NCBI GenBank assembly: GCA_019635315.1 | Contig: JAHBZT010000002.1 | Coordinates: 186,001-250,000 of the forward strand | Origin: Rubrivivax sp. | GTDB taxonomy: Bacteria > Pseudomonadota > Gammaproteobacteria > Burkholderiales > Burkholderiaceae_C | Length of the DNA stretch: 64,000 bases | Direction: 5' to 3' | Shown here: one piece after another, positions 1 through 10,800 of the stretch | Position numbering within the stretch: position 1 is the first letter of the stretch | Layout: every line of letters starts with the position of its first letter | Notes under the pieces: model-generated | Seen by the model: the letters and a program-made list of their open reading frames with translations, nothing else | What the model was told of the DNA's origin: nothing | Database searches by the model: none | Translations under genes and position numbers: made by a program

Positions 1-777
1 CGAGCCGGGCGCCGGCGACAGGTCGCCCTCGGCGATGCGGCGGGCCAGCGCCGCGGCGTCGTGCAGCGGCGCGGCGACCGAGCGCGCGGTGCGCGCGGCG
101 AGTGCGAAGCCGACCAGTGCGGCGAGCGCGAAGCCGCCGGCCAGCCACAGCAGCGCCTGCTGGGCGCGGGCGCGCACCGCGGCGTCGGCGGCGGCGGAGC
201 GTGCATCCAGCTCGGCCGTCACCGCGGCCAGGGCGTCCAGCATGGCCTTCGCGGCCGGCGCCAGCTCGCTGTCGACGCGGCCGGCGCCTTCGCCCATCTG
301 CAGGTCGTCGCGGATCTGCGCGCGCAGGCCGACGAAACGGCTGCGCGCCTGCACCACGGCCTCGATGCGCTCGGCGAGCACGGCGTCGCCGGCGGCGGCC
401 GCCGCCAGCTGCTCCTGCAGCCTGGCGCTCACCGCGGCCACCTCGGACATCTCCTCGGCCAGGCGGTCCAGCAGCGGCGCGATGCGAGTGCGCACCGCGT
501 CGTCGTCGCCGGCGGCGGCGTCCAGCCGCGTCGCGCTGAGCGCGCGTTCCAGGTTGGCCTGCACCGACGCGGTCCATTGCGTCACGATGGCCATGCGCTG
601 CGCCTGCTCGATGCGCTGCCCATGCTCGGCACGCAGCTGCCAGATGCCGACGCCGGCGAGCGCGCCGGCGCACAGCATCGCCGCCTGCATGCCGCCGAAG
701 GCGACGAGCAGCTTCGCGGTCAGGCCGCGCAGGGCGAGGGGGGTGGGGACGAACGAGCGCCAGGAGATCGAGGGCAT
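1..777 (-). CDS. methyl-accepting chemotaxis protein, N-terminal part (cut by window edge)
   Basis: Reading the minus strand from an ATG at 777 gives 259 codons that stay open to the edge, so the 3' part lies outside the window. Residues about 17-40 form a transmembrane segment. A roughly 150-residue helical, Ala/Glu/Arg-rich periplasmic stretch follows, then a second transmembrane segment near residue 195-215 and the start of a HAMP-like linker (IAEGDLSP). This is the layout of a chemoreceptor with a four-helix-bundle sensor domain. The methyl-accepting signalling domain is not visible, so a histidine kinase or cyclase with the same front end is possible. An AAGGA lies just upstream of the start. 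Confidence 0.7.
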   Translation of the reverse strand, partial: MPSISWRSFVPTPLALRGLTAKLLVAFGGMQAAMLCAGALAGVGIWQLRAEHGQRIEQAQRMAIVTQWTASVQANLERALSATRLDAAAGDDDAVRTRIAPLLDRLAEEMSEVAAVSARLQEQLAAAAAGDAVLAERIEAVVQARSRFVGLRAQIRDDLQMGEGAGRVDSELAPAAKAMLDALAAVTAELDARSAAADAAVRARAQQALLWLAGGFALAALVGFALAARTARSVAAPLHDAAALARRIAEGDLSPAPGS

Positions 778-945
778 CAGTGCATTCCTTGTTGGTGTGA
801 CCCGAGCGGCGCCTGCGCCGCGGGCGACGCAGGCGTGGACCTGTTCCTCCCACGGGACCGCCGGTTCGTCGTGTCTATCGGCCGGCCGGCGGCGCGCTTG
901 AGGCCGGCGGCGGCGGCGGCCGTGCAGGCTGCGACAATCGCCCGC

Positions 946-2070
946 ATGCCCGGCAGCACCTTCGGCGAACTGTTCCGCGTCACCAACTTCGGCGAGAGCC
1001 ACGGCCCGGCCATCGGCTGCGTCATCGACGGCTGCCCGCCGGGCCTGGCGCTGTCGGAGGCCGACATCCAGCCCGAGCTGGACCGCCGCCGCCCCGGCAC
1101 CAGCCGCCATGTCACGCAGCGCAACGAGCCCGACGCGGTGGAGATCCAGTCCGGCGTCTTCGAGGGGCTGACCACCGGCACGCCGATCGCGCTGCTGATC
1201 CGCAACACCGACCAGCGCAGCCGCGACTACGCCAACCTGCTGGACACCTTCCGCCCCGGCCACGCCGACTACACCTACTGGCGCAAGTACGGCCACCGCG
1301 ACCCGCGCGGCGGCGGCCGCAGCAGCGCGCGCCTGACCGCGCCGATGGTGGCCGCCGGCGCGGTGGCCCGCAAGTGGCTGCGCGAGCAGCACGGCACCAC
1401 CTTCACGGGCTGGATGAGCGCCCTGGGCGAGATCGAGATCCCGTTCGAGGACGAGGCGCAGATCCCGCTGAACCCCTTCTTCGCCGCCAACGCGAGCCTG
1501 ATCCCGCGGCTGGAGGCGCACATGGACGCGCTGCGCAAGGCCGGCGACAGCTGCGGTGCGCGCATCGAGGTCCGTGCGCGCCAGGTGCCGCCGGGCCTGG
1601 GCGAGCCGCTGTTCGACAAGCTCGACGCCGACATCGCCTACGCGATGATGGGCATCAATGCCGTCAAGGGCGTGGAGATCGGTGACGGCTTCGGCTGCGT
1701 CGCGGCGCGCGGCAGCGACTTCGGCGACGAGCTGTTGCCCACGGGCTTCGCCAGCAACCACGCCGGCGGCGTGCTGGGCGGCATCAGCACCGGGCAGGAC
1801 TTGGTCGTGCGCATCGCGATCAAGCCGACCAGCAGCATCCGCACGCCGCGGCGCAGCATCGACCGCGCCGGCCAGCCGACCCGCGTCGAGACGCATGGCC
1901 GCCACGACCCCTGCGTGGGCATCCGCGCCACGCCGATCGCCGAGGCGATGCTGGCGCTGGTCGTGATGGACCATGCGCTGCGCCAGCGCGCGCAGTGCGG
2001 CGACGTGCGGCTGGCGCAGCCGGCGATCCCGGGGCAGGCCGCCGCGGAGCAGGGCCGGGCGCCCGGATGA
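946..2070 (+). CDS. aroC: chorismate synthase
   Basis: Last step of the shikimate pathway: converts 5-enolpyruvylshikimate-3-phosphate to chorismate using reduced FMN, in the cytoplasm. The 374-residue product begins [20 protein letters not shown] and carries the family signatures GESHG (about 16-20), RGGGRSSAR (about 122-130) and the C-terminal HGRHDPC region, all intact. Length fits the family. The reading frame stays open far upstream, but homology starts at this ATG. No Shine-Dalgarno precedes it; a GACAAT box ends 7 bases before the ATG, suggesting a leaderless transcript. The stop overlaps the next start as ATGA, so the MFS gene is probably translationally coupled. Confidence 0.97.
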   Translation: MPGSTFGELFRVTNFGESHGPAIGCVIDGCPPGLALSEADIQPELDRRRPGTSRHVTQRNEPDAVEIQSGVFEGLTTGTPIALLIRNTDQRSRDYANLLDTFRPGHADYTYWRKYGHRDPRGGGRSSARLTAPMVAAGAVARKWLREQHGTTFTGWMSALGEIEIPFEDEAQIPLNPFFAANASLIPRLEAHMDALRKAGDSCGARIEVRARQVPPGLGEPLFDKLDADIAYAMMGINAVKGVEIGDGFGCVAARGSDFGDELLPTGFASNHAGGVLGGISTGQDLVVRIAIKPTSSIRTPRRSIDRAGQPTRVETHGRHDPCVGIRATPIAEAMLALVVMDHALRQRAQCGDVRLAQPAIPGQAAAEQGRAPG

Positions 2071-3323
2071 GCGCCGGCCCCGCCGGCGATCCGGCCCCTG
2101 CCGGTGCCTCCGCGGGCGCCGCGAGCGCCGCGAGCGCCGCCTCTGCTGGCGCGCTGCCGCGCTTCGCAGCGCTGTCGGGCTGCTACTTCGCGGCCATCGG
2201 GCTGTTCAACCCCTATGCGCCGCTGTGGTTCCAGCACCTGGGCTTCTCGACCCTGGTCATCGGCGCCATCGTCTCGCTGCAGAGCTGGACCCGCGTGCTG
2301 GCCCCCTACGCCTGGGGATGGCTGGGCGACCATGGCGGCAAGCGCGTCGAGCTGATCCGGCTGGCCGCGCTGGGCGCGCTGCTGTCGGCGCTGGGGCTGC
2401 TGGGCGTGGAGGCCGCGGTGCCGGTGGCGCTGGTCACCTCGCTGCTGTTCCTGGCCAACGGCGGCGTGGTGCCGCTGTACGAGGCGGTGCTCGCCCACCT
2501 GCTGTCCAGCCGCGACGGCGTCATCGACCCGGCGCGCTACGGCCGCGTGCGGGTCTGGGGCTCGGTCGGCTTCATCGCCTCGGTGGTGCTGTTCGGCGCG
2601 CTGCTGGAGTGGGTCGGCATCGCGGTCTTCCCCTACTTCGTCGCGGTGATGAATGCGCTGATGCTGGCCGCCGCGCTGCGACTGCCGTCCGCGCGCGAGG
2701 AGGCGCACCACGACGCGCCGGCGCCCGCCGTGCTGCGGCTGCTGAAGCGGCCGGCGGTGGCCTGGTTCTTCGCGTCGGTCTTCTTCACCGTGCTGGCGCA
2801 CACCAGCCTGTATGCCTTCTTCTCGCTGTACCTGGTGCAGCTGGGCTACGGCAAGACGGCGGTCGGCGCGCTGTGGGCGGTGGCGGTGGCCGCGGAGATC
2901 GCCTTCTTCTGGAGCCAGGGGCGCTGGTTTCCGGCGCTCAGGCCGCCGGCGTGGCTGCAGGTGGTGGCGCTGGCCACCGCGCTGCGCTTCGCCGCCATCG
3001 CCGGCGGCGGCGCCTGGGCGGCGGTGCTGGTACTGGCGCAGCTGCTGCACGCGGTGACCTTCGCGGCGCACCACGCGGCCTGCATCGCGCTCGTGCACCG
3101 GCACTTCCCGGGCCGCGCGCGCGGCCGCGGCCAGGCGCTGTACACGACGCTGGGCTACGGCATCCCGGGTGTGCTCGGCGGCATCGGCGGCGGCTGGCTG
3201 ATCGAGCACCTGGGCTTCGCGGCGCTGTTCTGGGCGGCCGCGCTGTGCGCGCTGGTGTCCTGGGCCTGCGCGCGGCGCTCGGCGCGCTGCGACGAGGCGC
3301 CCGGTCCCGCCACCGCCGCCTGA
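2067..3323 (+). CDS. MFS transporter, LacY/HcaT-like
   Basis: A 418-residue inner-membrane permease with about twelve hydrophobic segments. The N-terminal 30 residues are an Ala/Gly-rich cytoplasmic tail. The [17 protein letters not shown] start of the first helix, the GDHGGKR loop after the second and the [13 protein letters not shown] segment are typical of the LacY-like branch often named 3-phenylpropionate transporter (HcaT/PPP family). Substrate cannot be read from sequence. The start is set by the ATGA overlap with aroC rather than the longer upstream frame. Co-transcription with aroC is likely from the overlap, but no functional link is obvious. Confidence 0.85.
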   Translation: MSAGPAGDPAPAGASAGAASAASAASAGALPRFAALSGCYFAAIGLFNPYAPLWFQHLGFSTLVIGAIVSLQSWTRVLAPYAWGWLGDHGGKRVELIRLAALGALLSALGLLGVEAAVPVALVTSLLFLANGGVVPLYEAVLAHLLSSRDGVIDPARYGRVRVWGSVGFIASVVLFGALLEWVGIAVFPYFVAVMNALMLAAALRLPSAREEAHHDAPAPAVLRLLKRPAVAWFFASVFFTVLAHTSLYAFFSLYLVQLGYGKTAVGALWAVAVAAEIAFFWSQGRWFPALRPPAWLQVVALATALRFAAIAGGGAWAAVLVLAQLLHAVTFAAHHAACIALVHRHFPGRARGRGQALYTTLGYGIPGVLGGIGGGWLIEHLGFAALFWAAALCALVSWACARRSARCDEAPGPATAA

Positions 3324-3548
3324 ACCCGCGGCGCCGCGGCCGTCTCGCAGCGACCGGGCCGTGCACCGGCGGCGCGCGGCGCCGGCAATCCTTCACGCCG
3401 GCGCCGCAGGGGCTACATCGGGCCGGCAGGCGGCCGATAAGGACCGAGTACCCGCGCGGCCGCCTGGCCGCCTGCGTGGGCGGCCGCCTGCCGCCCGTCG
3501 ACCCCGCGGCGCCCCGGCCGCGTCGCCGCTTCAACGCGTTCCCGCTGC

Positions 3549-6365
3549 ATGGCCCTGCCCGCCGCCGACACCGCCTCCGCGCCGCCGCCCGCCCCGGCCG
3601 GCGGCCTGGGTGCGGGCCGCTGGCGGCTGCGGCTGGCGCTGTGGGCGGCGTTCGCGGTGATCGGGCTGGCGGTGCTGCTGCAGGGCTGGAATACGCTGCG
3701 GCTGGAGCAGGTGCGGGCCGCCGATGCCGAGATCCTGGACCGCGCCGGCATGCAGCGCACGTTCTCGCAGCAGCTCGCACGCCTGGCGGCGCAGCTGCAG
3801 GCCGAGCCGGCGCTGCGGTCGCGCCGAGCCGATGCGCTGGCGACCGTCTTCGCGACCTCGTCGCTGGACGCGCTGGCGCTGGAGGACCTGCTGGCCGCGC
3901 AGGCGCGCCACGGCGGCGACGGGGCGGCCGTCGCGCAGGCCTTGGAACACTGGCAGGCGGCGCGCGAGCGGCTGTGGTACCGCACCGGCGTGCTGCTGCT
4001 GCGCGCGGACGAAGGCAGCGACGAGGAGGTCGCCCGCGCGGCGTCCGCGCTGCTGGACGAGGCCGACCCGGCGCTGGCCGCCGCCGCGGCCCTGTCGCGC
4101 ACGCTGCGCGAGGCCGCCGAGCACCGCACCGAGCGGCTGCGCAACGAGGTCGCCATCGGCGTCGGCCTGCTTCTGCTGCTGCTGCTGGTGCTGGGCCTGG
4201 CGGCGGTGGAGCCGGCCGCGCGCTCGGTGCGCCGTCACGCCGAGCGCCTGGCCGAACAGGCCACCGAACTGCAGCGGCTGGCGCTGGTGGCCGAGCACAC
4301 CACCGCGATGGTGCTGATCTCCGACCGCGAGGACCGCATCCGCTGGACCAACGCCGCCTTCACGCGCCTGTCGGGCTGGAGCGCCGAGGAGGCCGTCGGC
4401 CGCCTGCCGTCGGAACTGTTGCACAGCCCGCATGCCGACCCCGCGGTGACGGCCCGCGTCGCCGAGGCGGTCGCGCAGGGGCGCGGCATACGGCTGGAGT
4501 GGCTCAACCGCACGCGCGACGGGCGCGAGATCTGGCTCGACGTGGACCTGCGCCCGCTGCACGACGCCGACGGCCGGCTCAGCGGCTTCGTCAGCGTCAG
4601 CAGCGACGTCACGGCGCGCGTGCAGCAGCAGCGCAAGCTGCAGGCGCTGTGGTCGGCGCTGCCGGCCGGCGTCATCGTGCAGGGCGAGGACGGCCGGGTG
4701 GTGGAAGCCAACCGTGCCGCCGAGCGGCTGCTCGGCTACGGCCTGGCCGAGATGCAGGCCATGGATCCCGGCGACGCGCGCTGGCGCGCGCTGCGCGAGG
4801 ACGGCAGCGACTACAGCGGCGCCGAGCACCCGGCGATGGCGACGCTGCGCCACGGCGCGCCGCTGCGCAACGTGACGATGGGCGTGCGCACGCCGCAGGG
4901 CGCGCGGCGCTGGCTGCTGCTGAATACCGAGCCGCTGCGCGACAGCACCGGCAGCGTCAGCGGCGTCGTCTCGTGCTTCACCGACATCACCGAGAGCCGC
5001 GAGCTGCACGAGCGGCTGGCCGCCAGCGCGCGCACCGACGCGCTGACCCGGCTGCCCAACCGCGCCGTCGTGATGGAGCGGCTGCAGCGCGTGATCGCGC
5101 ACGCCGCCCGCCACCCGGGCTACGGCTTCGCGGTGCTGTTCATGGACTTCGACCGCTTCAAGCAGGTCAACGACACGCTGGGCCATGGTGCCGGCGACGA
5201 GCTGCTGCGCCAGATCGCGGGGCGGCTGCTGGAGTCGCTGCGCCCCGGCGACGCGGTGGCGCGCGTGGACAGCGACCTGCGCGTGGCGGCGCGCATCGGC
5301 GGCGACGAGTTCGTCGTCGTGCTGGAGGGCGTGCACGACGCGGCCACCGTGCAGGTCGTCACCGAGCGGCTGCTCGCCGATCTGGCCGAACCCTACCTGC
5401 TGGGCAGCACGCCGGTGCAGTCCAGCGCCAGCGTCGGCGTCGTGCTCGTGAGGGACGGCCGCACCACCGCGGAGGAGGTGCTGCGCAACGCCGACACCGC
5501 GATGTACGAGGCCAAGCGCGCCGGCCGCGGGCGCTGGGTGCTGTTCGACGACTCGATGCACCAGCGCGTCGTGCGCGCGCTGGCGCTGGAGACCGACCTG
5601 CGGCGCGCGCTGCGCGAGGACGAGCTGTTCGTCGTCTACCAGCCGGTGGTCGACCTGGCGACGCGGCGCGTGACCGCCGTGGAGGCGCTGGTGCGCTGGC
5701 GCCACCCCGAGCGCGGGCTGGTGCCGCCGGGCGAGTTCATCGCGGTGGCCGAGGAGTGCGGGCTCATCGACGCCGTCGGCAGTGTCGTGCTGCGCGAGGC
5801 CTGCGGCCAGTTTGCCGCCTGGCGGCGCACGCTGGGCGCGCTGGCGCCGCCGCTGCTGGCGGTCAACCTGTCGCGTGCACAGCTCAAGCGCGGCGACCTC
5901 GTCGACGACCTGCGCGCGCTGCTGCAGGAGGCCGGGCTGGCCCCCGGCCAGTTGCAGCTGGAGGTGACCGAGAGCCTGGCCGCGCAGGACGAGGACGTGC
6001 AGGCCACGCTGCGCGCGCTGAAGTCGCTGGGCGTCAAGCTGGCGCTGGACGACTTCGGCACCGGCTACTCGTCGCTGGCCTGCCTGCACCAGATGCCGGT
6101 GGACACGGTCAAGGTCGACCGCTCCTTCGTGCGCCATGCCGAGACGGTGGAATACCACCGCGTGCTGATCGAGGCCACGATCCGCGTCGCGCGCACGCTG
6201 GGCATGACGACGGTGGCCGAGGGCATCGAGACCGAGGGCCAGGCGGCGCTGATGATGGCGCTCAGCTGCGACCGCGGCCAGGGCTTCCTGTTCGCGCGCC
6301 CGCTGGAGGCGGCCGCCTTCGAGGCCTGGGCGCAGGACGTCGCGCTGGCGATGGCCGGCGAGTGA
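3549..6365 (+). CDS. membrane-anchored PAS-PAS-GGDEF-EAL cyclic-di-GMP enzyme
   Basis: A 938-residue bifunctional c-di-GMP protein. Visible order: TM1 (about 28-48); a periplasmic region resembling the PilJ/NarX-type N-terminal domain, with AGMQRTFSQQL near 66; TM2 (about 200-220); PAS (about 239-350); PAS (about 363-480); GGDEF domain with an intact GGDEF motif near 584; EAL domain with intact EAL near 712 and DDFGTGYSSL further on. Both catalytic signatures are complete, so cyclase and phosphodiesterase activity are both possible. No RxxD inhibitory site sits at the usual position five residues before GGDEF. It stands alone, 225 bases after the MFS gene. Confidence 0.93.
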   Translation: MALPAADTASAPPPAPAGGLGAGRWRLRLALWAAFAVIGLAVLLQGWNTLRLEQVRAADAEILDRAGMQRTFSQQLARLAAQLQAEPALRSRRADALATVFATSSLDALALEDLLAAQARHGGDGAAVAQALEHWQAARERLWYRTGVLLLRADEGSDEEVARAASALLDEADPALAAAAALSRTLREAAEHRTERLRNEVAIGVGLLLLLLLVLGLAAVEPAARSVRRHAERLAEQATELQRLALVAEHTTAMVLISDREDRIRWTNAAFTRLSGWSAEEAVGRLPSELLHSPHADPAVTARVAEAVAQGRGIRLEWLNRTRDGREIWLDVDLRPLHDADGRLSGFVSVSSDVTARVQQQRKLQALWSALPAGVIVQGEDGRVVEANRAAERLLGYGLAEMQAMDPGDARWRALREDGSDYSGAEHPAMATLRHGAPLRNVTMGVRTPQGARRWLLLNTEPLRDSTGSVSGVVSCFTDITESRELHERLAASARTDALTRLPNRAVVMERLQRVIAHAARHPGYGFAVLFMDFDRFKQVNDTLGHGAGDELLRQIAGRLLESLRPGDAVARVDSDLRVAARIGGDEFVVVLEGVHDAATVQVVTERLLADLAEPYLLGSTPVQSSASVGVVLVRDGRTTAEEVLRNADTAMYEAKRAGRGRWVLFDDSMHQRVVRALALETDLRRALREDELFVVYQPVVDLATRRVTAVEALVRWRHPERGLVPPGEFIAVAEECGLIDAVGSVVLREACGQFAAWRRTLGALAPPLLAVNLSRAQLKRGDLVDDLRALLQEAGLAPGQLQLEVTESLAAQDEDVQATLRALKSLGVKLALDDFGTGYSSLACLHQMPVDTVKVDRSFVRHAETVEYHRVLIEATIRVARTLGMTTVAEGIETEGQAALMMALSCDRGQGFLFARPLEAAAFEAWAQDVALAMAGE

Positions 6366-6535
6366 GCGCCTGAGGGGCCCTCGAACGCGCCCGCGGCCGT
6401 TCCGGCCCGTCCGGGGCGGCTGCAGTTCGTCGCCCGGATTCCGCGCTTCGTCGCAAGCCGGCCCCGCGCCGGCGTCACCTGTCTAGACTGCGCCCGCCGG
6501 TCGAAGAGGGCCGCGCGCGTTCGGAGGGTGCGAGC

Positions 6536-7771
6536 ATGAAGAAGAAGTGGCTGCTCGGCGGCGTGATCGTCGTCGTCGTTGCCGGAGCCGGCGTGCTGCT
6601 GGGGGGGCGGTTCGTCAAGCCGGGCGTGATGCCGGCCGGCGCCGCGCAGGCCAAGGCCTCGGAGACCGCCAAGGGCGCGGGCGGCAAGGACGGCAAGCCC
6701 GAGGTCACGCTGGAATTCGTGCCGCGCGAGGTCGTGCAGCCGGCACTGGCGCGGCTGCCGCTGCAGCTGGAATTCTCCGGGCCGCTGGTGGCGCCGCAGA
6801 CGGCGCAGCTGCGCGCCAAGGCCGGCGGCACGCTGGTGGCGCTGGCGGTGGCCGAGGGCCAGCGCGTGGCGGCCGGGCAGGTGATCGGCCGCATCGACAT
6901 GGCCGAGGCCGCCAGCCGCGCCGCCGAGCGCAGTGCGATGCTGGAGTCGGCGCGGGCCACGCTGGCGCAGGCCGAGCGCACGCATGCCAGCAACGAGCGC
7001 CTGGCGGCGCAGCAGTTCATCAGCCCGATCGCGCTGGAGAATTCGCGCGCCGCGGTCGACACCGCGCGCGCCGCGCTGGCGGCGGCGCAGGCCGCGCTGG
7101 CCACCACGCAGGTCGCGCTGCGCGACGCCAGCCTGGTCGCGCCGATCGCCGGCATCGTCGCCAAGCGCCACGTGCTGCCCGGCGAGAAGGTGGCGCCCGA
7201 ACAGCCGGTGCTGACCATCGTCGACCTGGCGCGGCTGGAGCTGGCGGGCGCGGTGGGCACGCACCAGGTCTCGCGCCTGAGCGCCGGGCTGCCGGTGCAG
7301 GTGCAGGTGGAGGGGGTCGCGCAGCCGGTGGCCGGGCGCATCGCGCGCATCGCGCCGGCGGCGGAGCCGGGCACGCGCTCGATCGGCGTCACCGTCGAGC
7401 TCGCCAACCCGAAGGAGATGCTGCGCGCCGGCCAGTATGCGATGGTGCGCGCGACGCTGGACGACGACACCGAGCGGCTGACGCTGCCGGCCGCAGCGGT
7501 CGGCAGCACCTCGGGCCAGGACCATGTCTGGGTCATCGAGGACGGCCAGCTGGCGCGGCGCGCGGTGACGCTGGGCCGGCGCGACGAGCGCCAGGGCCGC
7601 GTCGAGGTGCTGCAGGGCCTGGCGCCCGAGGCCCGCGTGCTGGCGGCGCGCTTCGACAACCTGCGCGAGGGCGCGCGGGCGACCGTGGTCGCCGAGCGTT
7701 CCGACAAGAGCGACGGCGCCGCGGCGCCCATGGCGTCGGCGGCCACCGGCACGGCGGCGCCGGTGCGCTGA
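6536..7771 (+). CDS. RND efflux periplasmic adaptor (membrane fusion protein)
   Basis: A 411-residue HlyD/AcrA-family adaptor. An N-terminal membrane anchor (about 6-25, MKKKWLLGGVIVVVV start) is followed by a biotinyl-lipoyl-like half (GGTLVALAVAEGQRVAAGQ), an alpha-helical hairpin rich in Ala/Gln/Glu, the returning lipoyl half (SLVAPIAGIVAKR) and beta-barrel and membrane-proximal domains. It would bridge the RND permease downstream to an outer-membrane channel. The 100-base gap to the permease and the shared strand indicate an operon. A TAGACT -10-like box lies at 6484-6489, about 46 bases upstream of the ATG. Substrate is unknown. Confidence 0.92.
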   Translation: MKKKWLLGGVIVVVVAGAGVLLGGRFVKPGVMPAGAAQAKASETAKGAGGKDGKPEVTLEFVPREVVQPALARLPLQLEFSGPLVAPQTAQLRAKAGGTLVALAVAEGQRVAAGQVIGRIDMAEAASRAAERSAMLESARATLAQAERTHASNERLAAQQFISPIALENSRAAVDTARAALAAAQAALATTQVALRDASLVAPIAGIVAKRHVLPGEKVAPEQPVLTIVDLARLELAGAVGTHQVSRLSAGLPVQVQVEGVAQPVAGRIARIAPAAEPGTRSIGVTVELANPKEMLRAGQYAMVRATLDDDTERLTLPAAAVGSTSGQDHVWVIEDGQLARRAVTLGRRDERQGRVEVLQGLAPEARVLAARFDNLREGARATVVAERSDKSDGAAAPMASAATGTAAPVR

Positions 7772-7871
7772 AGCGGCCGCGCGCCGGACGCGGCAGGCCG
7801 CGGTCCGGCGACCGCCCCGCCCGGGGGCCGTGAACGAAACGAGCGAACGCCGTCTTGGGGGCTAGCGAACC

Positions 7872-10800
7872 ATGTGGATCACCCGCGTCTCGATCAACCA
7901 CCCCGTCTTCGCGACGATGGTGATGGTGGCCCTGTGCGTACTGGGCCTGTTCTCGTATTCCAAGCTGGGTGTCGAGCAGATGCCCGACATCTCGTTCCCC
8001 GGCGCCTGGATGAACATCGAGTATCCCGGCGCCAGCCCCGAGGCGGTGGAGCGCGAGGTGCTCAAGCCGGTGGAGGAGGCGGTCAACAGCGTCGCCGGCG
8101 TGCGCAAGGTGATGTCGCGCGCCTTCGAGGGCCGCGGCGACCTGTCGGTGGAATTCTCGCTGGACACCGACATGGGCCAGGCGATGCAGGACCTGCGCGA
8201 CCGCGTAGCCGCGGTGCAGCGCATGCTGCCGCGCGACGTGCGCGCGCCGACGCTGGCACGCTGGAACAACGACAACGACCAGCCGGTGGTCAACCTGTCG
8301 GTCCTGAGCGCGACGCGCAGCGCGCGCGAGCTCTCGCTGCTGGCCGAGGACCTGGTGTCCAAGCGGCTGCAGCGCGTGGCCGGCGTCGCGCGCATCGAGA
8401 TCAGCGGCATGACGCAGCGCGAGGTGCGCATCGACCTCGACCCGGTGCGGCTGCGCGCCTACGGCGTGACGCCGGCGCAGATCGCCGCCGCGCTGCGCGA
8501 GGCGAATGCCGACCAGCCGGTGGGCCTGCTGACCGACGGCACGCAGGACGCGCTGGTGCGCGTGGAAGGGCGCGTGCGTGACCCGCGGCGTTTCGCCGAG
8601 GTCGTGGTCGCCCACCGCAACGGCCTGCCGCTGCGCCTGGCCGACCTGGGCACGCTGGTCGAGCGCGAGCGCCAGCCCGAGTCGCTGGCGCGCCTGAACG
8701 GGCAGCGCGCCGTCAGCTTCAACGTGTTCAAGCAGCAGGACGCCAACATCGTCGCCACCGGCGACGCGGTCCAGGCCGCGATGGAGGAGCTGAAGAAGCA
8801 GCTGCCGCCGGACGTCGAGCTGCGGCTGATCTTCGCCAGCAGCGACTTCGTCAAGGGCTCGGTGCGCGGCCTGCAGAGCACGCTGATCGAGGGCGCGCTG
8901 CTGACCATCGCGATCGTCTTCCTGTTCCTGCACAGCTGGCGCAGCACCGTGATCACCGGGCTGACGCTGCCGATCGCGGTCATCTCCAGCTTCATCGCCG
9001 TGTACCTGTTCGGCTTCACGCTGAACTTCATGACGATGATGGCGCTGAGCCTGTGCATCGGCCTGCTGATCGACGACGCCATCGTGGTGCGCGAGAACAT
9101 CGTGCGCCACGTGCAGATGGGCAAGGGCCACCTGCAGGCAGCTCGCGAGGGCACCGACGAGATCGGCCTGGCCGTGATGGCGACGACCTTCGCGATCTGC
9201 GCCGTCTTCGTGCCGGTGGCCTTCATGGGCGGCATCATCGGCAAGTTCTTCCACCCCTTCGGCATCACCGTCGTCGTCGCGGTGCTGGTGAGCCTGTTCG
9301 TCAGCTTCACGCTCGACCCGATGCTGTCCGCCGTGTGGGCCGACCCGCCGTCGTCGCGGCTGAAGAGGGTGCCGGGCCTCGCCCATGCGATCCGCGCCAC
9401 CGACGCCGGCCTGGAGGTGCTGCACCGCGTCTACGAGCGCACGATCCGCTGGACCTTCTCGGCGCGCCGCTGGCGCGTCTGGCTGCCCGCGTACGGGCAC
9501 GGCTTCGGCGCCGACGGTCGGCGCGACAAGGCCAGCCCGCGCCGCCTGCGCAGCGCGACGGTCACGCCGCGCGGCGTGGTCGTGGGCATCGGTGTCGCCA
9601 GCTTCGTCGGTGCGCTGGCGCTGGCGCCGCTGGTGGGCAGCGAATTCGTGCCGCAGACCGACCAGGGCTTCACGCGCCTGGCGCTGAAGATGCCGGTCGG
9701 CTCCAGCCTGGAGCGCACCGACGCCAAGGTGCGCCAGGTCGAGCAGATCGTGATGGCCATGCCCGAGGTGCAGCATGTCTCGACCTGGATCGGCGGCGCC
9801 GGCCAGCGCCACCAGGCCTGGCTGAACATCCGCCTCGTCGACCGCAAGGAACGCCAGGCCACGCAGAAGGAGATCGAGAACCGCATCCGCGACTCGATCG
9901 CGAAGATCCCCGGCGTCGACGCCAGCCTGGGCTTCAACCGCCCGGTCTACGTGGCCATCCTGGGCAGCGACCCCGAAGGCCTGGCGAAGCTGGCCGAGGA
10001 GTTCGCCGACAAGCTGCGCAAGATCCCCGGCACGGTGGACGTCGAGACCTCGGTGCAGGCCGGCATCCCGGCCTACGCGGTGCGCCTGAAGCCGGGCGCG
10101 GTGCGCGAACTGGGGCTGACGACCAACCAGGTCGCGGCCAGCCTGCGCGCCTACGTCAACGGCGACATCGCGACGACCTGGAGCACGCCGGACGGCAACC
10201 AGGTCGACGTGGTGCTGCGCCTGAACGAGACGCAGCGCGAGCGCATCGAGCAGCTGCGCGGCCTGCCGGTGGCCTTCGCGACCGACGGCACGCCGATCCC
10301 GCTGGACAGCGTGGCCGAGATCGAGCAGGTCTTCAACCCGCAGAACATCCGGCGCCAGAACCTGCAGCGCCGCGAGGGCATCTTCGCCGGCATCAAGGAC
10401 CGCAGCATGGGCGAGGTCGGCGCCGACGTGCAGAAGCTGATCAAGGAGACCACGCTGCCGCCGGGCTACAGCTTCGACATCGGCGGCGACCTGCAGCAGC
10501 AGGGCGAGGCCTTCGCCGGGCTGCTGGCGGCGATGGGGCTGGCGGTGGTCTTCATCTACATCGTGCTGGCCAGCCAGTTCGGCAGCTTCCTGCAGCCGAT
10601 CGCGATCATGGCCAGCCTGCCGCTGGCGCTGATCGGCGTGATGCTGGCGCTGCTGTTCTGGAACAGCACGCTCAACGTCTTCAGCATGATCGGCCTCGTG
10701 ATGCTGATGGGCCTGGTGACCAAGAATGCGATCCTGCTCGTGGACTTCGCGAACCAGGCGCGCAAGGCCGGCGCCACGGTGGCCGACGCGCTGCTGCAGG

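Noticed and set aside
35-901. Plus-strand open frames at the window start
   Set aside because: The minus strand gives a membrane sensor with TM-periplasmic-TM-HAMP layout; the plus frames are Ala/Ser/Arg-rich shadows.
3324-3548. Repeated GGCCGCCTG and nested palindromes in the spacer before the GGDEF-EAL gene
   Set aside because: Short GC-rich repeats are expected at this base composition; no regular unit, terminator T-run or promoter could be supported.
1973-6373. A frame of about 1470 codons covering the MFS and GGDEF-EAL genes in a different phase
   Set aside because: It runs through two well-recognised genes and the spacer between them, with Arg/Ala/Gly-rich nonsense sequence; no start signal.
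9480-9570. The basic insert in the RND permease as a possible frameshift or foreign insertion
   Set aside because: The frame stays open and both flanks rejoin the normal family order; similar inserts seem to occur in related pumps, so it is probably native.
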